Below are positions 9,395 through 22,039 of a DNA stretch of 32,188 nucleotides, in pieces. Position 1 is the stretch's first letter; each line of letters starts with the position of its first letter. The notes under the pieces were generated by a model. The model worked only from the letters and a program-made list of their open reading frames with translations, did not search any database and was not told the DNA's origin. The DNA comes from Verrucomicrobiota bacterium (GTDB lineage: Bacteria; Verrucomicrobiota; Verrucomicrobiia; Limisphaerales; UBA9464). The stretch spans positions 1-32,188 of the forward strand of contig CANIZL010000081.1 of assembly GCA_947471985.1 (NCBI GenBank), read 5' to 3'. The position numbers were made by a program, and so were the translations under genes.

Positions 9395-9499
9395 AGTTTT
9401 GGACCTCCCGGGAGAATTTCGGGAGCGGCTGCGTTCGCATCTCGTGAACGTTCCGCCCCCCGAATCTCCCACCCGCCGCGCGGGAATTTCACTCCCCGG

Positions 9500-10951
9500 C
9501 TAGGCCAGAATTCCCCGGATCAATTCGCCTTCGACATCGGTCAACCGATAGTCCCGGCCCTGAAAGCGATACGTCAGGCGTTCGTGATTGAATCCCAGTT
9601 GATGCAACAACGTGGCCTGCAAATCATGCACCGTGGTCTTGTTCCGCGCGACGCTGAAGCCGAGTTCATCCGATTCACCGTACATCATCCCGCCCCGGAT
9701 CCCGCCGCCCGCCATCACCATCGAATAACAGTCCGGGAAATGGTCGCGTCCGAGAATGTCGCTCTTGGCCGTGCGCCCTTCGCGGAACGGTGTGCGACCA
9801 AACTCGCCGCCCAACACGATGAGGGTCTCGTCCAACAACCCCCGTTGCCGCAGGTCCTTGATCAAGGCCGCTACCGGGCGGTCCATCGTCGCACACTTGC
9901 GCGTCAAACCGTCGCGGATGTCCTCGCCGGGCCCCGTGCCGTGGAAGTCCCAGCCCCAATCGAAAAGCTGCACGTACCGCACGCCCTGTTCCACCAGTCG
10001 GCGGGCCAGCAGACAATTGTTGGCGAAACTCGATTCGCCCGGCTTGGCCCCGTAATCCGCCAGGGTCCCCGCGGATTCGCGGTTGATGTCCATCACCTCC
10101 GGCACCGACATCTGCATGCGAAAGGCGAGTTCGTATTGGGCGATCCGGGTCTGGGTCTCCGGATGACCCAGTTCCCGTCCCTGGATCTCATTCAATTCGC
10201 GCAGCGTATCGAGACTCATCCGACGCACGTCCCGATCCAGGCCCGCCGGATCCGATGCGTAGAGCACCGGGTCGCCCTTCGAACGGCATTGCACGCCCTG
10301 ATACACCGACGGCAGAAACCCATTCCCGTACGAGTTCTTGCCGCCGTTGGGTTGCACGCCGCTGGAGATGAGCACCACGAATCCCGGCAGATTTTGATTC
10401 TCCGTGCCCAGTCCGTAGGTCACCCACGAGCCGATCGACGGCCGACCCGACCGCGGCGAGCCGGTGTAAACCAGCAATTCGGCCGGGGCGTGATTGAACT
10501 GGTCCGTGGTCATGGATCGGATGACGCACAATTCATCCGCCACGGTTTGCAGCTGCGGAATGGCATCGGACAACCAAACCCCGCCCTGACCGCATTGGGT
10601 GAAGGTGCGCGGTGTGCCGAGAAGTTTCGGCACGCCGGAGGTGAAGGCGAAACGCTTCCCTTTCAGAAACGCATCCGGGCAATCCTGGCCGTTGCGCTTC
10701 ACCAGTTCCGGCTTGTAGTCGAAAAGATCCAGGTGCGGCGGCGAACCGGTCAGGTGCAGATAGATGACCCGCTTCGCCCGCGCGGCGAAATGCGGCAGGC
10801 GCGGGGCCATCGGATCCGCGGCCACCGGCGCCGCGGCCCCCAACGTCCGGCCGAGCAGCGAGGACAGGGCAAGCGCCCCAACACCGTGCGCGGATTTCCC
10901 GAAAAAATGCCGGCGGGTCAGGCGTTGGAGCTGTTCAATTTGAGGATTCAT
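9500..10951 (-). CDS. DUF1501 Tat-exported protein (sulfatase-like fold)
   Basis: The 483-residue protein begins with a twin-arginine signal (LTRRHFFGKSAHGVGALALS). It then shows the DUF1501 hallmarks: VIYLHLTGSPPHLDLFDYKP, DQFNHAPAELLVYTGSPR, YVQLFDWGWDFHG, LIVLGGEFGRTPF, GRDHFPDCYSMVMAGGGI, and the C-terminal LQATLLHQLGFNHERLTYRFQ block. DUF1501 proteins belong to the alkaline phosphatase/sulfatase superfamily. They are almost always paired with DUF1549/DUF1553 cytochrome genes in Planctomycetes and Verrucomicrobia, and their reaction is not established. The start lies 15 bases after the stop of the DUF1549/DUF1553 gene, with GGAAG upstream, so the two genes form one operon. Confidence 0.95.
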   Translation of the reverse strand: MNPQIEQLQRLTRRHFFGKSAHGVGALALSSLLGRTLGAAAPVAADPMAPRLPHFAARAKRVIYLHLTGSPPHLDLFDYKPELVKRNGQDCPDAFLKGKRFAFTSGVPKLLGTPRTFTQCGQGGVWLSDAIPQLQTVADELCVIRSMTTDQFNHAPAELLVYTGSPRSGRPSIGSWVTYGLGTENQNLPGFVVLISSGVQPNGGKNSYGNGFLPSVYQGVQCRSKGDPVLYASDPAGLDRDVRRMSLDTLRELNEIQGRELGHPETQTRIAQYELAFRMQMSVPEVMDINRESAGTLADYGAKPGESSFANNCLLARRLVEQGVRYVQLFDWGWDFHGTGPGEDIRDGLTRKCATMDRPVAALIKDLRQRGLLDETLIVLGGEFGRTPFREGRTAKSDILGRDHFPDCYSMVMAGGGIRGGMMYGESDELGFSVARNKTTVHDLQATLLHQLGFNHERLTYRFQGRDYRLTDVEGELIRGILA

Positions 10952-10966
10952 GGTCCAGGCTTCCGG

Positions 10967-14500
<3,534 letters not shown>

Positions 14501-14742
14501 AAGGAATCAGCTGTTCCCGCCACTCATGCCGCGCCGCTCACGATTCCGTCGCCACACCTACCGCCGCAGGGCGGCAGCACGCACGGAATCTCGCTGAGAC
14601 AGGGCAGCTTCATGGGCAATCAAACGGGATCGTATCACTCAACCGAAGCAATTCCACCCGCTTCTGGTGTCCGCCGGACTTTTCCAACGCTGTCGGCGTC
14701 GGAATTCCCCGGTGGCGAAGCCGACGCTCCGCCACACGCGCC
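14501..14742. other. Intergenic gap with possible terminator hairpin
   Basis: No gene is seen here. The gap should hold the promoter of the DUF1549/DUF1501 operon. A 7-base inverted repeat (GCGTCGG at 14696-14702 and CCGACGC at 14721-14727) lies just beyond the stop of the DUF2127 gene. It has no T tract, so a terminator role is weakly supported. Confidence 0.25.
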
Positions 14743-15294
14743 CTATTCACTTTCGCTCCCCCGACCCGGCGTCGACGGCACCGCCGGTCGCACCCGCCGT
14801 CGCTCGGCCCGCAAAAGCTTCACCAGATAAGCCACGACCAGTACGTTGATGCCCAGCACCAGGACCCGGGCCCAGGTCAGGTGGCGGCTCAGCTCATAAA
14901 GTTCCAGGGGAATCAGGGAGCTGGTGGCCACGACGGTCAGGTATTCCGCCCACGCCTTGCCCCGCCATAACCCCACGCCTTCCGTCAGCTGCACCGCGGC
15001 ATACACAAAACTGCCCAGACTCAATTCCTGCAGCTGGCGATCCGTCATCAAGCCCAGGCGGGCGATGAGCTTATGCAGGTACCGATTCTCGGGATCCACG
15101 TGCAACGCCGCCACGAGCTGCCGCAACACCTGGGCCAGGTCCTGATGCACGAGCGTGAGCACACCCACACCCACCGCCAGCAGCAACAGGGCTTTCCCCA
15201 GCTTGAACAGGGCGATCCAACGAAGTCCGGAATGACGCGAGGTGGAAGTGTTCACAGCAACGGTATCTCTCGCTGCCCCAGCCCGGTGCAGCAT
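14743..15294 (-). CDS. DUF2127 family membrane protein
   Basis: This protein of about 183 residues (170 if the GTG at 15255 is the start) matches the DUF2127 pattern. The core runs LRWIALFKLGKALLLLAVGV, DPENRYLHKLIARLGLM, LQLTEGVGLWRGKAWAEYL and SSLIPLELYELSRH, then a last membrane helix VLVLGINVLVVAYLVKLL and a basic C-terminus. It has three or four membrane segments and an unknown function. The open frame continues to 15867, but that part is rich in Arg, Cys and Trp and antisense to the CotH gene, so it is not coding. The ATG at 15294 is preceded by AAAAGG; the GTG at 15255 is the alternative and starts closer to the conserved core. Its stop is a TAG at 14743-14745. Confidence 0.82.
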   Translation of the reverse strand: MLHRAGAARDTVAVNTSTSRHSGLRWIALFKLGKALLLLAVGVGVLTLVHQDLAQVLRQLVAALHVDPENRYLHKLIARLGLMTDRQLQELSLGSFVYAAVQLTEGVGLWRGKAWAEYLTVVATSSLIPLELYELSRHLTWARVLVLGINVLVVAYLVKLLRAERRRVRPAVPSTPGRGSESE

Positions 15295-15370
15295 CCTTTT
15301 GTGCCACCGGGAAAGACCCCAGGGCTTCAGCGGAAATCCCGCCTCGCGTCCGCGCCCCGCGCACCCATCG

Positions 15371-18300
15371 TTATTGGGCCACCGCCCGGAAATAGCGTTG
15401 GGCCTGTCCGGCGGGCACCTCGAGAAGACCGGACGACAAGCCGGTCTGCACGGTCTGCCACGCTTGCAAATCATCCGACGCCTCCAAGCGGACCAGTTGC
15501 CCGGGACTGTGCAGAAGTCGCAATTGCAGCCGACCGTCCACGACCGCGGGCTCAGACCACGCCACCGGCAAAACCAAGTCGCTTTCCCCGCGTCCCGGGG
15601 AACCGAAGGGATCCAAACTCGCCCGCCAATCCGTCGCCACCGAACTGTTCGCGGGGGCACCGGGCCGGGGCACCAGACTCCGCCCGGTATCCACCACCGA
15701 CGTCGGCCACGGCGCCCGGGCGCCGTAGGTGACGGAGAACACCGGCGCCGCTCCCACCCGCGGCAACACCGCAATGCTGTCCCCGGAATTCGACAGCGAA
15801 CGGCTGTAGGGCCCCAAAACCGGCACCGTGCGCGGCAGGCGATGGTAGGCGCGGAGTCCGCTCGCACTGCCGGACCGCGTCACCACCAGATACCCATTCG
15901 GTGGCAGCACCGTCCCGGTCGGGAACGGGTAGTCGATGCCCCCCGCCAGCACCACGCCCTCGAGATTCAGGCTCCGAAACAGATTCCGATTATGCAGCTC
16001 AATGAATTCATATCCGCCGGTGGCCGGGGCGTACAAAATCTCCGTCAGCTCCAGATTCTCCCGCAACGCCGCCGTCGGATCGGCCACGCCCGCCGTGAAT
16101 TCCACCGGAGCCGACCAGTGACTCGCCCGCCCCGTGGCATCCCAATGCCGCACCCGCGCGCGGTAAAGCCGTCCCGCCCGGAGAAATTCGCCGGGCACCG
16201 TGATGTTCCGCGTAGGCTGCGCAAATCGGGGCGATTCCCAGGCCGCCTGAATCTCGTAATGCCAGGGTTTCCCCGCTTCATAGCCGGGATGATCCAAACG
16301 GGTGATCTCCGCGATACGATACTGCACCGACCCAAATCCATCCACTCCTTCAAACCGGCTGGACGTGAATCGCAGCGCATCACTCGGGAAACCGTCCGGA
16401 CCGCTATACTGCAACTCCGGGGTCGTCGGAATATTCACCTCGCGGGCAATCGTATCCAAAGAGTACGTGGTACTGGTGGCCCGGAATTTGACGTAATTCT
16501 TCATGAGCTGAACCATTCCGGCGAAGGTCTTGGACCCGACGCCTTTCTGATAAAACCGGCCCGTCCCCGCCTTGCTCGCCAGGGTGATGGAGCCATTGAG
16601 CATCACCGGATTGTAATCCCATTGCGCCCGATCGGCGTCGGTGAAGGAAACCAGATTGGTTCCGTGGATCAGCAACGCCTGCTCATCGATGACCTGCCCC
16701 GCCTGCTCGGGATTGAACAACAGATCGCGCACCTCCCGGACGCGATTGCGAAATTCCCGACGGATATTGGGCAGACGATTGCCCGTCCAATTGAACCCGT
16801 TGAGCACGGGCGTCAGAAACGGTTCAAAGCCCGACCGGTTTCCTCCCCGGTACATGCTGTCCGCCCAGGTCAGATCCAGATCCCACGGTTGCACCGACCA
16901 TTGGCCGGTCGCGCTGTTGTGGTAGTAAAAATAATTCTTCCCGTCCTGGATGTCGTAGTGATGGATTCCCTGCAGGATGATCTGGTAACCGAAATACGAC
17001 GGCAGATTGAGGTTGGTGCGCCACCAGGATTCCGAAAGGCTTCCACTGTTCGCTCCGGTATAGGTCCCCAGGAACGTGCTCAAATCCGAGGAATCCACCG
17101 GCCCATCCTGTCCGAGATGATTCGGGGCGCCGAAGAAGTTCTCCATGTCATAGATATTCCCATCCGGCAAACCCCGCTCATCCAACCAACGACCGTCCTG
17201 TTCCTCCACCGCGAGATACTTGCCCCAAAGATCGCCATTGAACTGATTCGCCGCCGGCGCCTCCTCCGCGCGATCCACCACCCGGAGCTGCACATGAACA
17301 CAGTTGTTGGCATCGGTGCCCGCGAGTTGAAACAGCCGATAACCCACACTCTCAAACAGTCCCTGTTCCCCCCGGTGTTCGTAGTCACCCTGCTGGATAT
17401 CGGGACGCAGGCTGAGCTTGCCCCACGTGACATTGAAAGGCCCGCCCCAGTTGTTCTGCATCGCCAGTTCGTGTCCGTGATTGAAGTCGAATTTCCAGGC
17501 GTTCTTCCCCATGGAATACCGCCACACACCGCCCCGCATGCGGAAATGAATATGATCGTAAACCGTGCCCTGATACACCAAGGCCCCGGTCCAGAGATAA
17601 TCATCGCCGCGATACTGATTATTCGGCTTGCCGGGCGACCACCCGGTGGCGACCAGCACCTCGGATTCCCGCGCGATCAGGTGGAAGGTCGGCAGCCGAT
17701 TCATCTCTTCGGCCGGCACCGTGAAGGGTTGCCCCAACACCCCCGCCACCCCGGGACGCACGGCGCCCGTCCACGCCGGAACACCGTTATAAACAAAATA
17801 GGCGAAATTCGGACAGGTATCATCCGGCAGCGGCGCCCGAACCACGGCCCCGAGGGTGTCCTTGGCGATGAACCGATACCGAACCATTCGTCGATGCTGC
17901 TGCACCTCCGCAGGCAGCGTGACCTGATAATCCTGGGTGTTGACCGGAACCATCGTCACCCGCGTCCACTGGGTCGCGTAGGCGGGATCGTTGCTCTGAA
18001 TGAAACTGCCCGGCTCCACGATCTGGTACTCGACCTCCACCGAGGCCACGCCATCGGGATCCTCCGCCCGCACGGTCAGGACCACGGGTTCCCCCGCGTG
18101 CGGCACCTGCGGCGAGTGACCGGCCTTCGAAAGCGCGGGGGGCGCATTCACGATCTGCACCGAATTACGTCGCCCCGGACTGGGCGCCGCACTACTCGGA
18201 CGCCAATGGCCGCCGAGACTGTTGTCCAAGGCGGGATTGAGCAACTCGAGGGAGGCATCCGTGACCCCACCCACCGTCGGCCACGGGAAGGAGCGACCGA

Positions 18301-18703
18301 AATCCACCACCTGCACCTCCTGATTGCCGGGATTGAACAAGCGCAGCCGATCGTTCTCGCTGCTCAACGTTCCGACCCACGGACCCACCACATTGGTCGC
18401 CGCATAACGAAGTCGAACCCGGGCGGGATTCTGCGCGATGACAACGAAGCCCCCGGCCGGCAGCGTGGCCCCGCCGGCAAAGGTGTAATCGACCCCGCCC
18501 GCGAGCCGCCACCCCGCCAGCGGAACAGCCGCGCCGGAGCGATTGTGCAGCTCAACGAACTCGGACCGCTCCTGGCGGGGCACGGGTGAATGATGGATTT
18601 CATTGATCACCAACGGCGCCTCCGCCGCCATCAGCGAACCGACCGAGGCCAGTGCCAGCGACCGCGCCAACGACGCAACGCGCAGGAAAGGAGAGGAGAA
18701 CAC
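15371..18703 (-). CDS. Secreted CotH-kinase-like protein with two lamin-tail domains
   Basis: The protein has about 1110 residues. A lamin-tail domain (PLVINEIHHSPVPRQERSEF onward, ~30-150) is followed by an Ig/fibronectin-like region, then a large CotH-related region. That region contains YDHIHFRMRGGVWRYSMGKN, KFDFNHGHELAM, LAGTDANNCVHVQLRV, YYYHNSATGQW and VQPWDLDLTWADSMY, whose Asp residues fit the CotH metal and catalytic sites. A second lamin-tail domain comes near 885-1000 (LELTEILYAPATGGYEFIEL), with the same LAGGxDYxF motif as the first, then a C-terminal beta segment. CotH kinases phosphorylate secreted proteins in spore formers; a role here is inference only. The open frame extends to 18814 through a REP-like repeat. 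The GTG at 18703 gives a good signal peptide (LARSLALASVGSLMAAEA), so it is preferred; an alternative GTG or TTG lies slightly upstream. Confidence 0.83.
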   Translation of the reverse strand: MFSSPFLRVASLARSLALASVGSLMAAEAPLVINEIHHSPVPRQERSEFVELHNRSGAAVPLAGWRLAGGVDYTFAGGATLPAGGFVVIAQNPARVRLRYAATNVVGPWVGTLSSENDRLRLFNPGNQEVQVVDFGRSFPWPTVGGVTDASLELLNPALDNSLGGHWRPSSAAPSPGRRNSVQIVNAPPALSKAGHSPQVPHAGEPVVLTVRAEDPDGVASVEVEYQIVEPGSFIQSNDPAYATQWTRVTMVPVNTQDYQVTLPAEVQQHRRMVRYRFIAKDTLGAVVRAPLPDDTCPNFAYFVYNGVPAWTGAVRPGVAGVLGQPFTVPAEEMNRLPTFHLIARESEVLVATGWSPGKPNNQYRGDDYLWTGALVYQGTVYDHIHFRMRGGVWRYSMGKNAWKFDFNHGHELAMQNNWGGPFNVTWGKLSLRPDIQQGDYEHRGEQGLFESVGYRLFQLAGTDANNCVHVQLRVVDRAEEAPAANQFNGDLWGKYLAVEEQDGRWLDERGLPDGNIYDMENFFGAPNHLGQDGPVDSSDLSTFLGTYTGANSGSLSESWWRTNLNLPSYFGYQIILQGIHHYDIQDGKNYFYYHNSATGQWSVQPWDLDLTWADSMYRGGNRSGFEPFLTPVLNGFNWTGNRLPNIRREFRNRVREVRDLLFNPEQAGQVIDEQALLIHGTNLVSFTDADRAQWDYNPVMLNGSITLASKAGTGRFYQKGVGSKTFAGMVQLMKNYVKFRATSTTYSLDTIAREVNIPTTPELQYSGPDGFPSDALRFTSSRFEGVDGFGSVQYRIAEITRLDHPGYEAGKPWHYEIQAAWESPRFAQPTRNITVPGEFLRAGRLYRARVRHWDATGRASHWSAPVEFTAGVADPTAALRENLELTEILYAPATGGYEFIELHNRNLFRSLNLEGVVLAGGIDYPFPTGTVLPPNGYLVVTRSGSASGLRAYHRLPRTVPVLGPYSRSLSNSGDSIAVLPRVGAAPVFSVTYGARAPWPTSVVDTGRSLVPRPGAPANSSVATDWRASLDPFGSPGRGESDLVLPVAWSEPAVVDGRLQLRLLHSPGQLVRLEASDDLQAWQTVQTGLSSGLLEVPAGQAQRYFRAVAQ

Positions 18704-18747
18704 CTGGCGACCGTATACCAATCGGTCCACGGACTCAACCCGGGCCC

Positions 18748-18809
18748 AGGGTGGCAGCGCCTTCCCGGCGCTGTTCGTCAAACCAGCGGCGGGACGCCGC
18801 TGCCACCCT
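18748..18809. repeat. Twin-hairpin REP-like element (full copy)
   Basis: Two perfect hairpins lie side by side: CAGCGCC, TTCCC, GGCGCTG (18755-18773) and CAGCGGCG, GGA, CGCCGCTG (18784-18802). The ends of the element are themselves a 12-base inverted repeat (AGGGTGGCAGCG at 18748-18759 and CGCTGCCACCCT at 18798-18809). The second half recurs exactly at 21992-22018. The structure resembles paired REP sequences (BIMEs). It sits between the divergent CotH and helicase genes. Confidence 0.8.
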
Positions 18810-18892
18810 CCCATTCGGCCAGTCCGGAGTGCCCACTGTCTCCGAAGAATCCCGCTGTTTCCTCCGTAACATTCTGCGCCACAATTATCGGG

Positions 18893-21751
18893 ATGGAGGT
18901 TAGCGCCAAGACTCGCCGGCTTGCACGGTTCCTGGGTTGTTCCGAGACACTCCTGACCATCAGTGCCGGGCTGCTGCGGATTGCCGGCCCCGGCGACGAA
19001 GTCGCGGTCGATCTGACCTCCCTAAAGGACTTTCAGGTCAAGCAGCGCTGGTTGTGGAGTGATGTCTCGGTCACGACCCCGGACGGCTTTACCCAGGTAC
19101 TGCGAGGTTTCCCGAAAGCAGACGCCGAGCGCCTTTCGGTAATCGCCCGGCTGCATTCGCTGGATCCCGCCGTGACCAAACTCCTGGACGAATATGCCGC
19201 CGTCCGAGGCTATTTAACGAAGTCGCAGCAGGAGTCCTGGATCAATCGGGCCGCTCCTCTGACCACTCTTCTCACGGATCAACTCGGCAATCCGTCGTTG
19301 CCGACCGAACCTGTCCGCCGACTTCGCCAGCTCCGGGAGATCGTGAAGGGTGGTGAAGCCACCCGAACGGCCCGAAACGCGCTTTACGTGCAGCAGCAGC
19401 GGGCAAAGCATGCGGACCTATTCTCTGGCGGGCTGGGCTATCCTCTCAATTACGATCAAATGGAAGCCATCCTGCACGATGAGGATCGCGCTCTGGTTGT
19501 AGCGGGCGCCGGCTCCGGGAAGACCAGTACAATTATCGGCAAAACGCTGCATTTACTACGTGAGGGATTGGCCACCGAACGGGAGATCCTACTCGTCGCT
19601 TACACCCGCAAGGCTGCCGAAGAAATGGAGGAGCGATTAGCCTCCTTCTCGGTCACCGGGCTCTCGGTGAAAACGTTCCACGCCTTGGGGAATGAAGGCA
19701 TTGCCCAGGCGACGGGCAAAAAGCCCAGCATTTCTAAATTGGCGGAGGACAACTGGGCACTACCGGGCGCCATCAAGAACTTCGTCAGTGAAATCATCAG
19801 CGACCGATCCCAACAGCTTTCCCTGACAGAATACCTCGCCCATTTCCGCTATGCGTATCGCGCACCGGAATCCTTTCCCACAGAACATGCCTATCTCCAG
19901 CACATCCAGGGGCAGAACGTTCGAACCCTGCGCGGCGAGCAGGTGAAAAGCGTGGAGGAGTGCATGATCGCCGATTGGCTCACCACTCACGGAATCCGCT
20001 ACGAGTACGAGCGCCGCTACGAACACGACACCGCATCGATCCAGTATCGGCAATACCAACCGGACTTTTTTCTACCCGACTACGACATCTACCTCGAGCA
20101 CTTTGGCATCAATCGGAAGGGACAACCTGCTCCATTCGTCGACGATCCCCAAGGTTACCGCGACGGAATCGCCTGGAAGCGGGAGCTGCATCAAAGGCAC
20201 CGCACCAAACTCATCGAAACCTTCTCCTATTTCGCGGCGGAGGGTCGTCTCACTGAGGAGCTTGAACGGCTCCTGCGCTCCGCCGGCGTGAGCATTTCCG
20301 CGATAAATCCCGACGAATTCGTTCCCTTGCTCACCCAAAACGACGTTCTCGAACCTTTTGTCCAAACGGTCACAACGTTTCTCAACCTCTACAAGGCGAA
20401 CGGCTGGACGGTGTCCGAAGTTCGCCGACGGGCCGCGGACGCAGGAAACACCCGCGCGCTAAAGTTCCTCGAAATTTTCCACACCATTTTCGCGAAGTAC
20501 GAAGCCGCCCTGCAACGGGAGGGCGCCATTGATTTCCATGACATGATCAATGAGACGGTCGCCCATATCCGAAGCGGGCGCTTCTCACCCGGTTATCGGT
20601 ACGTTTTGGTCGATGAATTTCAGGATATCTCCCGCGGGCGGGCCCGTTTGATTCAGGCGCTCTTGGAACAAGTACCGGAGGCCCGGCTTTTCGCAGTGGG
20701 GGACGACTGGCAATCCATCTACCGTTTCGCCGGGAGTGACATCGATTTGATGACGCGCTTCGCGGAGCATTTTGGCCACACCCGGCGAACCGATCTGCGG
20801 ACCACCCACCGCTTTAATAAACGGCTTCTGCAAGCCAGTTCGCAGTTTGTCTCAGCCAACCCGCAGCAATTGGCGAAGCAGCTGATCGCGACCCGGGAAC
20901 GACTGACCCCGGCGATGGCCGTTGTCGCCGGCCCAAGAGTCGGAAGGGCGAAGGGTGAAGGGGCCGACTCCTCGGGTAACCCGGGTTTATTGTCCCGCAC
21001 CCTCGAGGCCATTGCCCGGGAAACTACCGCGGACAGGGTCGATGTTTTGGTCATGAGTCGGTACCACCATGTCCACCGGGGCCAACAAACGGTAGAGCTG
21101 CCCGACCGCCGCTTGAAGCTGCGCTTTCTGACGGTGCATGCCGCGAAGGGGTTGGAGGCGGATTACGCGATTATTCTCGAAGTGGTCCGGGGAAAATTCG
21201 GCTTCCCCAATGAAATCGCAGATGACCCGTTGCTGGATCTCGTCTTGGCCGGTGAAGGCGCGTTTCCTCATGCGGAAGAACGCCGACTTTTCTACGTCGC
21301 GCTGACGCGGGCTCGCCACAAAACCTTCATCCTCACGGAGACCCAGCGGCGTTCCGTATTCGTGGACGAGCTCGAAGGCGACACCTTTCGAGAATTGGTT
21401 ATCCCGTCGAGGGATCACCGGGAATCTCCGACCTGTCCTCGCTGCAAGGGAGGGCAGTTGTTACACCGCCACGGCAAATGGGGTCCGTTCTATGGCTGTT
21501 CCAATTATCCACTCTGTGAATCCATTGCTGAGCTGTGTCCCGAATGTGAATCCGGCGCCCTCGTCCGGGGACAGGACACGTTTTCCTGCTCCAATTCAAA
21601 ATGTGGCCATCGCCAACCGGTGTGTCCCAGTTGCCGGGTGGGCGCTCTCGTGCCCCGCCAGGGACCGTGGGGAAAATTTCTCGGCTGCACCCAGTGGAGA
21701 GCCAACGGTGTGTCCTGTAACTTCACGCGTAACATCCGCCCTCCCTCATAG
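18893..21751 (+). CDS. helD: Helicase IV-like (HelD) UvrD-family DNA helicase with C-terminal zinc fingers
   Basis: The 952-residue protein has an N-terminal HelD-type domain (~1-180, including FQVKQRWLWSDVSVTTPDGF), then an SF1 helicase core. Core motifs are Walker A GAGSGKT (205-211), AYTRKAAEEM, DEFQD (574-578), GDDWQSIYRF (603-612), TVHAAKGLEAD (747-757) and VALTRAR (802-808). An insert at ~355-450 carries QYQPDFFLPDYDIYLEHFG and KLIETFSYF; it recalls a PD-(D/E)XK-like fold seen in many helicase IV relatives. After residue 847 come three CxxC-type topoisomerase-like zinc fingers (CPRCKGG, CPECESG, CPSCRVG). The role is DNA unwinding in repair. The ATG at 18893 matches the usual N-terminus; the open frame to 18590 includes the REP repeat and CotH antisense. 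No strong ribosome site is visible. Confidence 0.9.
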   Translation: MEVSAKTRRLARFLGCSETLLTISAGLLRIAGPGDEVAVDLTSLKDFQVKQRWLWSDVSVTTPDGFTQVLRGFPKADAERLSVIARLHSLDPAVTKLLDEYAAVRGYLTKSQQESWINRAAPLTTLLTDQLGNPSLPTEPVRRLRQLREIVKGGEATRTARNALYVQQQRAKHADLFSGGLGYPLNYDQMEAILHDEDRALVVAGAGSGKTSTIIGKTLHLLREGLATEREILLVAYTRKAAEEMEERLASFSVTGLSVKTFHALGNEGIAQATGKKPSISKLAEDNWALPGAIKNFVSEIISDRSQQLSLTEYLAHFRYAYRAPESFPTEHAYLQHIQGQNVRTLRGEQVKSVEECMIADWLTTHGIRYEYERRYEHDTASIQYRQYQPDFFLPDYDIYLEHFGINRKGQPAPFVDDPQGYRDGIAWKRELHQRHRTKLIETFSYFAAEGRLTEELERLLRSAGVSISAINPDEFVPLLTQNDVLEPFVQTVTTFLNLYKANGWTVSEVRRRAADAGNTRALKFLEIFHTIFAKYEAALQREGAIDFHDMINETVAHIRSGRFSPGYRYVLVDEFQDISRGRARLIQALLEQVPEARLFAVGDDWQSIYRFAGSDIDLMTRFAEHFGHTRRTDLRTTHRFNKRLLQASSQFVSANPQQLAKQLIATRERLTPAMAVVAGPRVGRAKGEGADSSGNPGLLSRTLEAIARETTADRVDVLVMSRYHHVHRGQQTVELPDRRLKLRFLTVHAAKGLEADYAIILEVVRGKFGFPNEIADDPLLDLVLAGEGAFPHAEERRLFYVALTRARHKTFILTETQRRSVFVDELEGDTFRELVIPSRDHRESPTCPRCKGGQLLHRHGKWGPFYGCSNYPLCESIAELCPECESGALVRGQDTFSCSNSKCGHRQPVCPSCRVGALVPRQGPWGKFLGCTQWRANGVSCNFTRNIRPPS

Positions 21752-21760
21752 TCCCGAACA

Positions 21761-21985
21761 TGAATTCACCCTTTTCCATCCGCATTTTCCTTCCGGGCGG
21801 GGATCCGGACGGTTTGCGGACCATCGAGATATCCAACTGGAGTGGACGGGTGTCGCCATACCCCGGGCCTTGACGGGAACGGCGAGGCGGCGTCCGAATC
21901 TGGCGCGCAGCGGGGTTTACATGCTCGTGGGGCCCGCGGAGGAGTCCGCCCTGCCGACTATTTAAGTGGGCGATTTCCAGGCTCC
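21761..21985 (+). pseudogene. Broken GIY-YIG nuclease-like gene
   Basis: The ATG at 21761 opens MNSPFSIRIFLPGGDPDGLR then TIEISNW, the typical start of a bacterial GIY-YIG family protein. After about 21838 the homologous reading moves to the next frame: EWTGVAIPRALTG, then LARSGVYMLVGPAEESALPT. GVY is the GIY element. A TAA at 21963-21965 stands where the Tyr of the YVG/YIG element is expected, followed by GTG GGC GAT (VGD). Homology then stops close to the REP repeat at 21992. So there is one frameshift, one nonsense codon and a 3' truncation, leaving about a quarter of the gene. The family assignment is from memory of the conserved N-terminus. Confidence 0.75.
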
Positions 21986-21991
21986 GGGCCC

Positions 21992-22018
21992 AAACCAGCG
22001 GCGGGACGCCGCTGCCAC
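21992..22018. repeat. REP-like element (half copy)
   Basis: These 27 bases are identical to 18780-18806: AAACCAGCGGCG, GGA, then CGCCGCTGCCAC, a perfect hairpin. The other half of the twin element is absent. It lies immediately after the truncated GIY-YIG gene and before the stop of the minus-strand DUF4239 gene. Confidence 0.8.
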
Positions 22019-22039
22019 TGTGCCACTCTGCACCCAACG

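Noticed and set aside
15242-18589. Open frame of 1115 codons on the plus strand
   Set aside because: It is antisense to the CotH/lamin-tail gene and has no recognisable domain.
18704-18814. N-terminal extension of the CotH protein to 18814
   Set aside because: It would translate a REP-like repeat and displace the signal peptide from the N-terminus.
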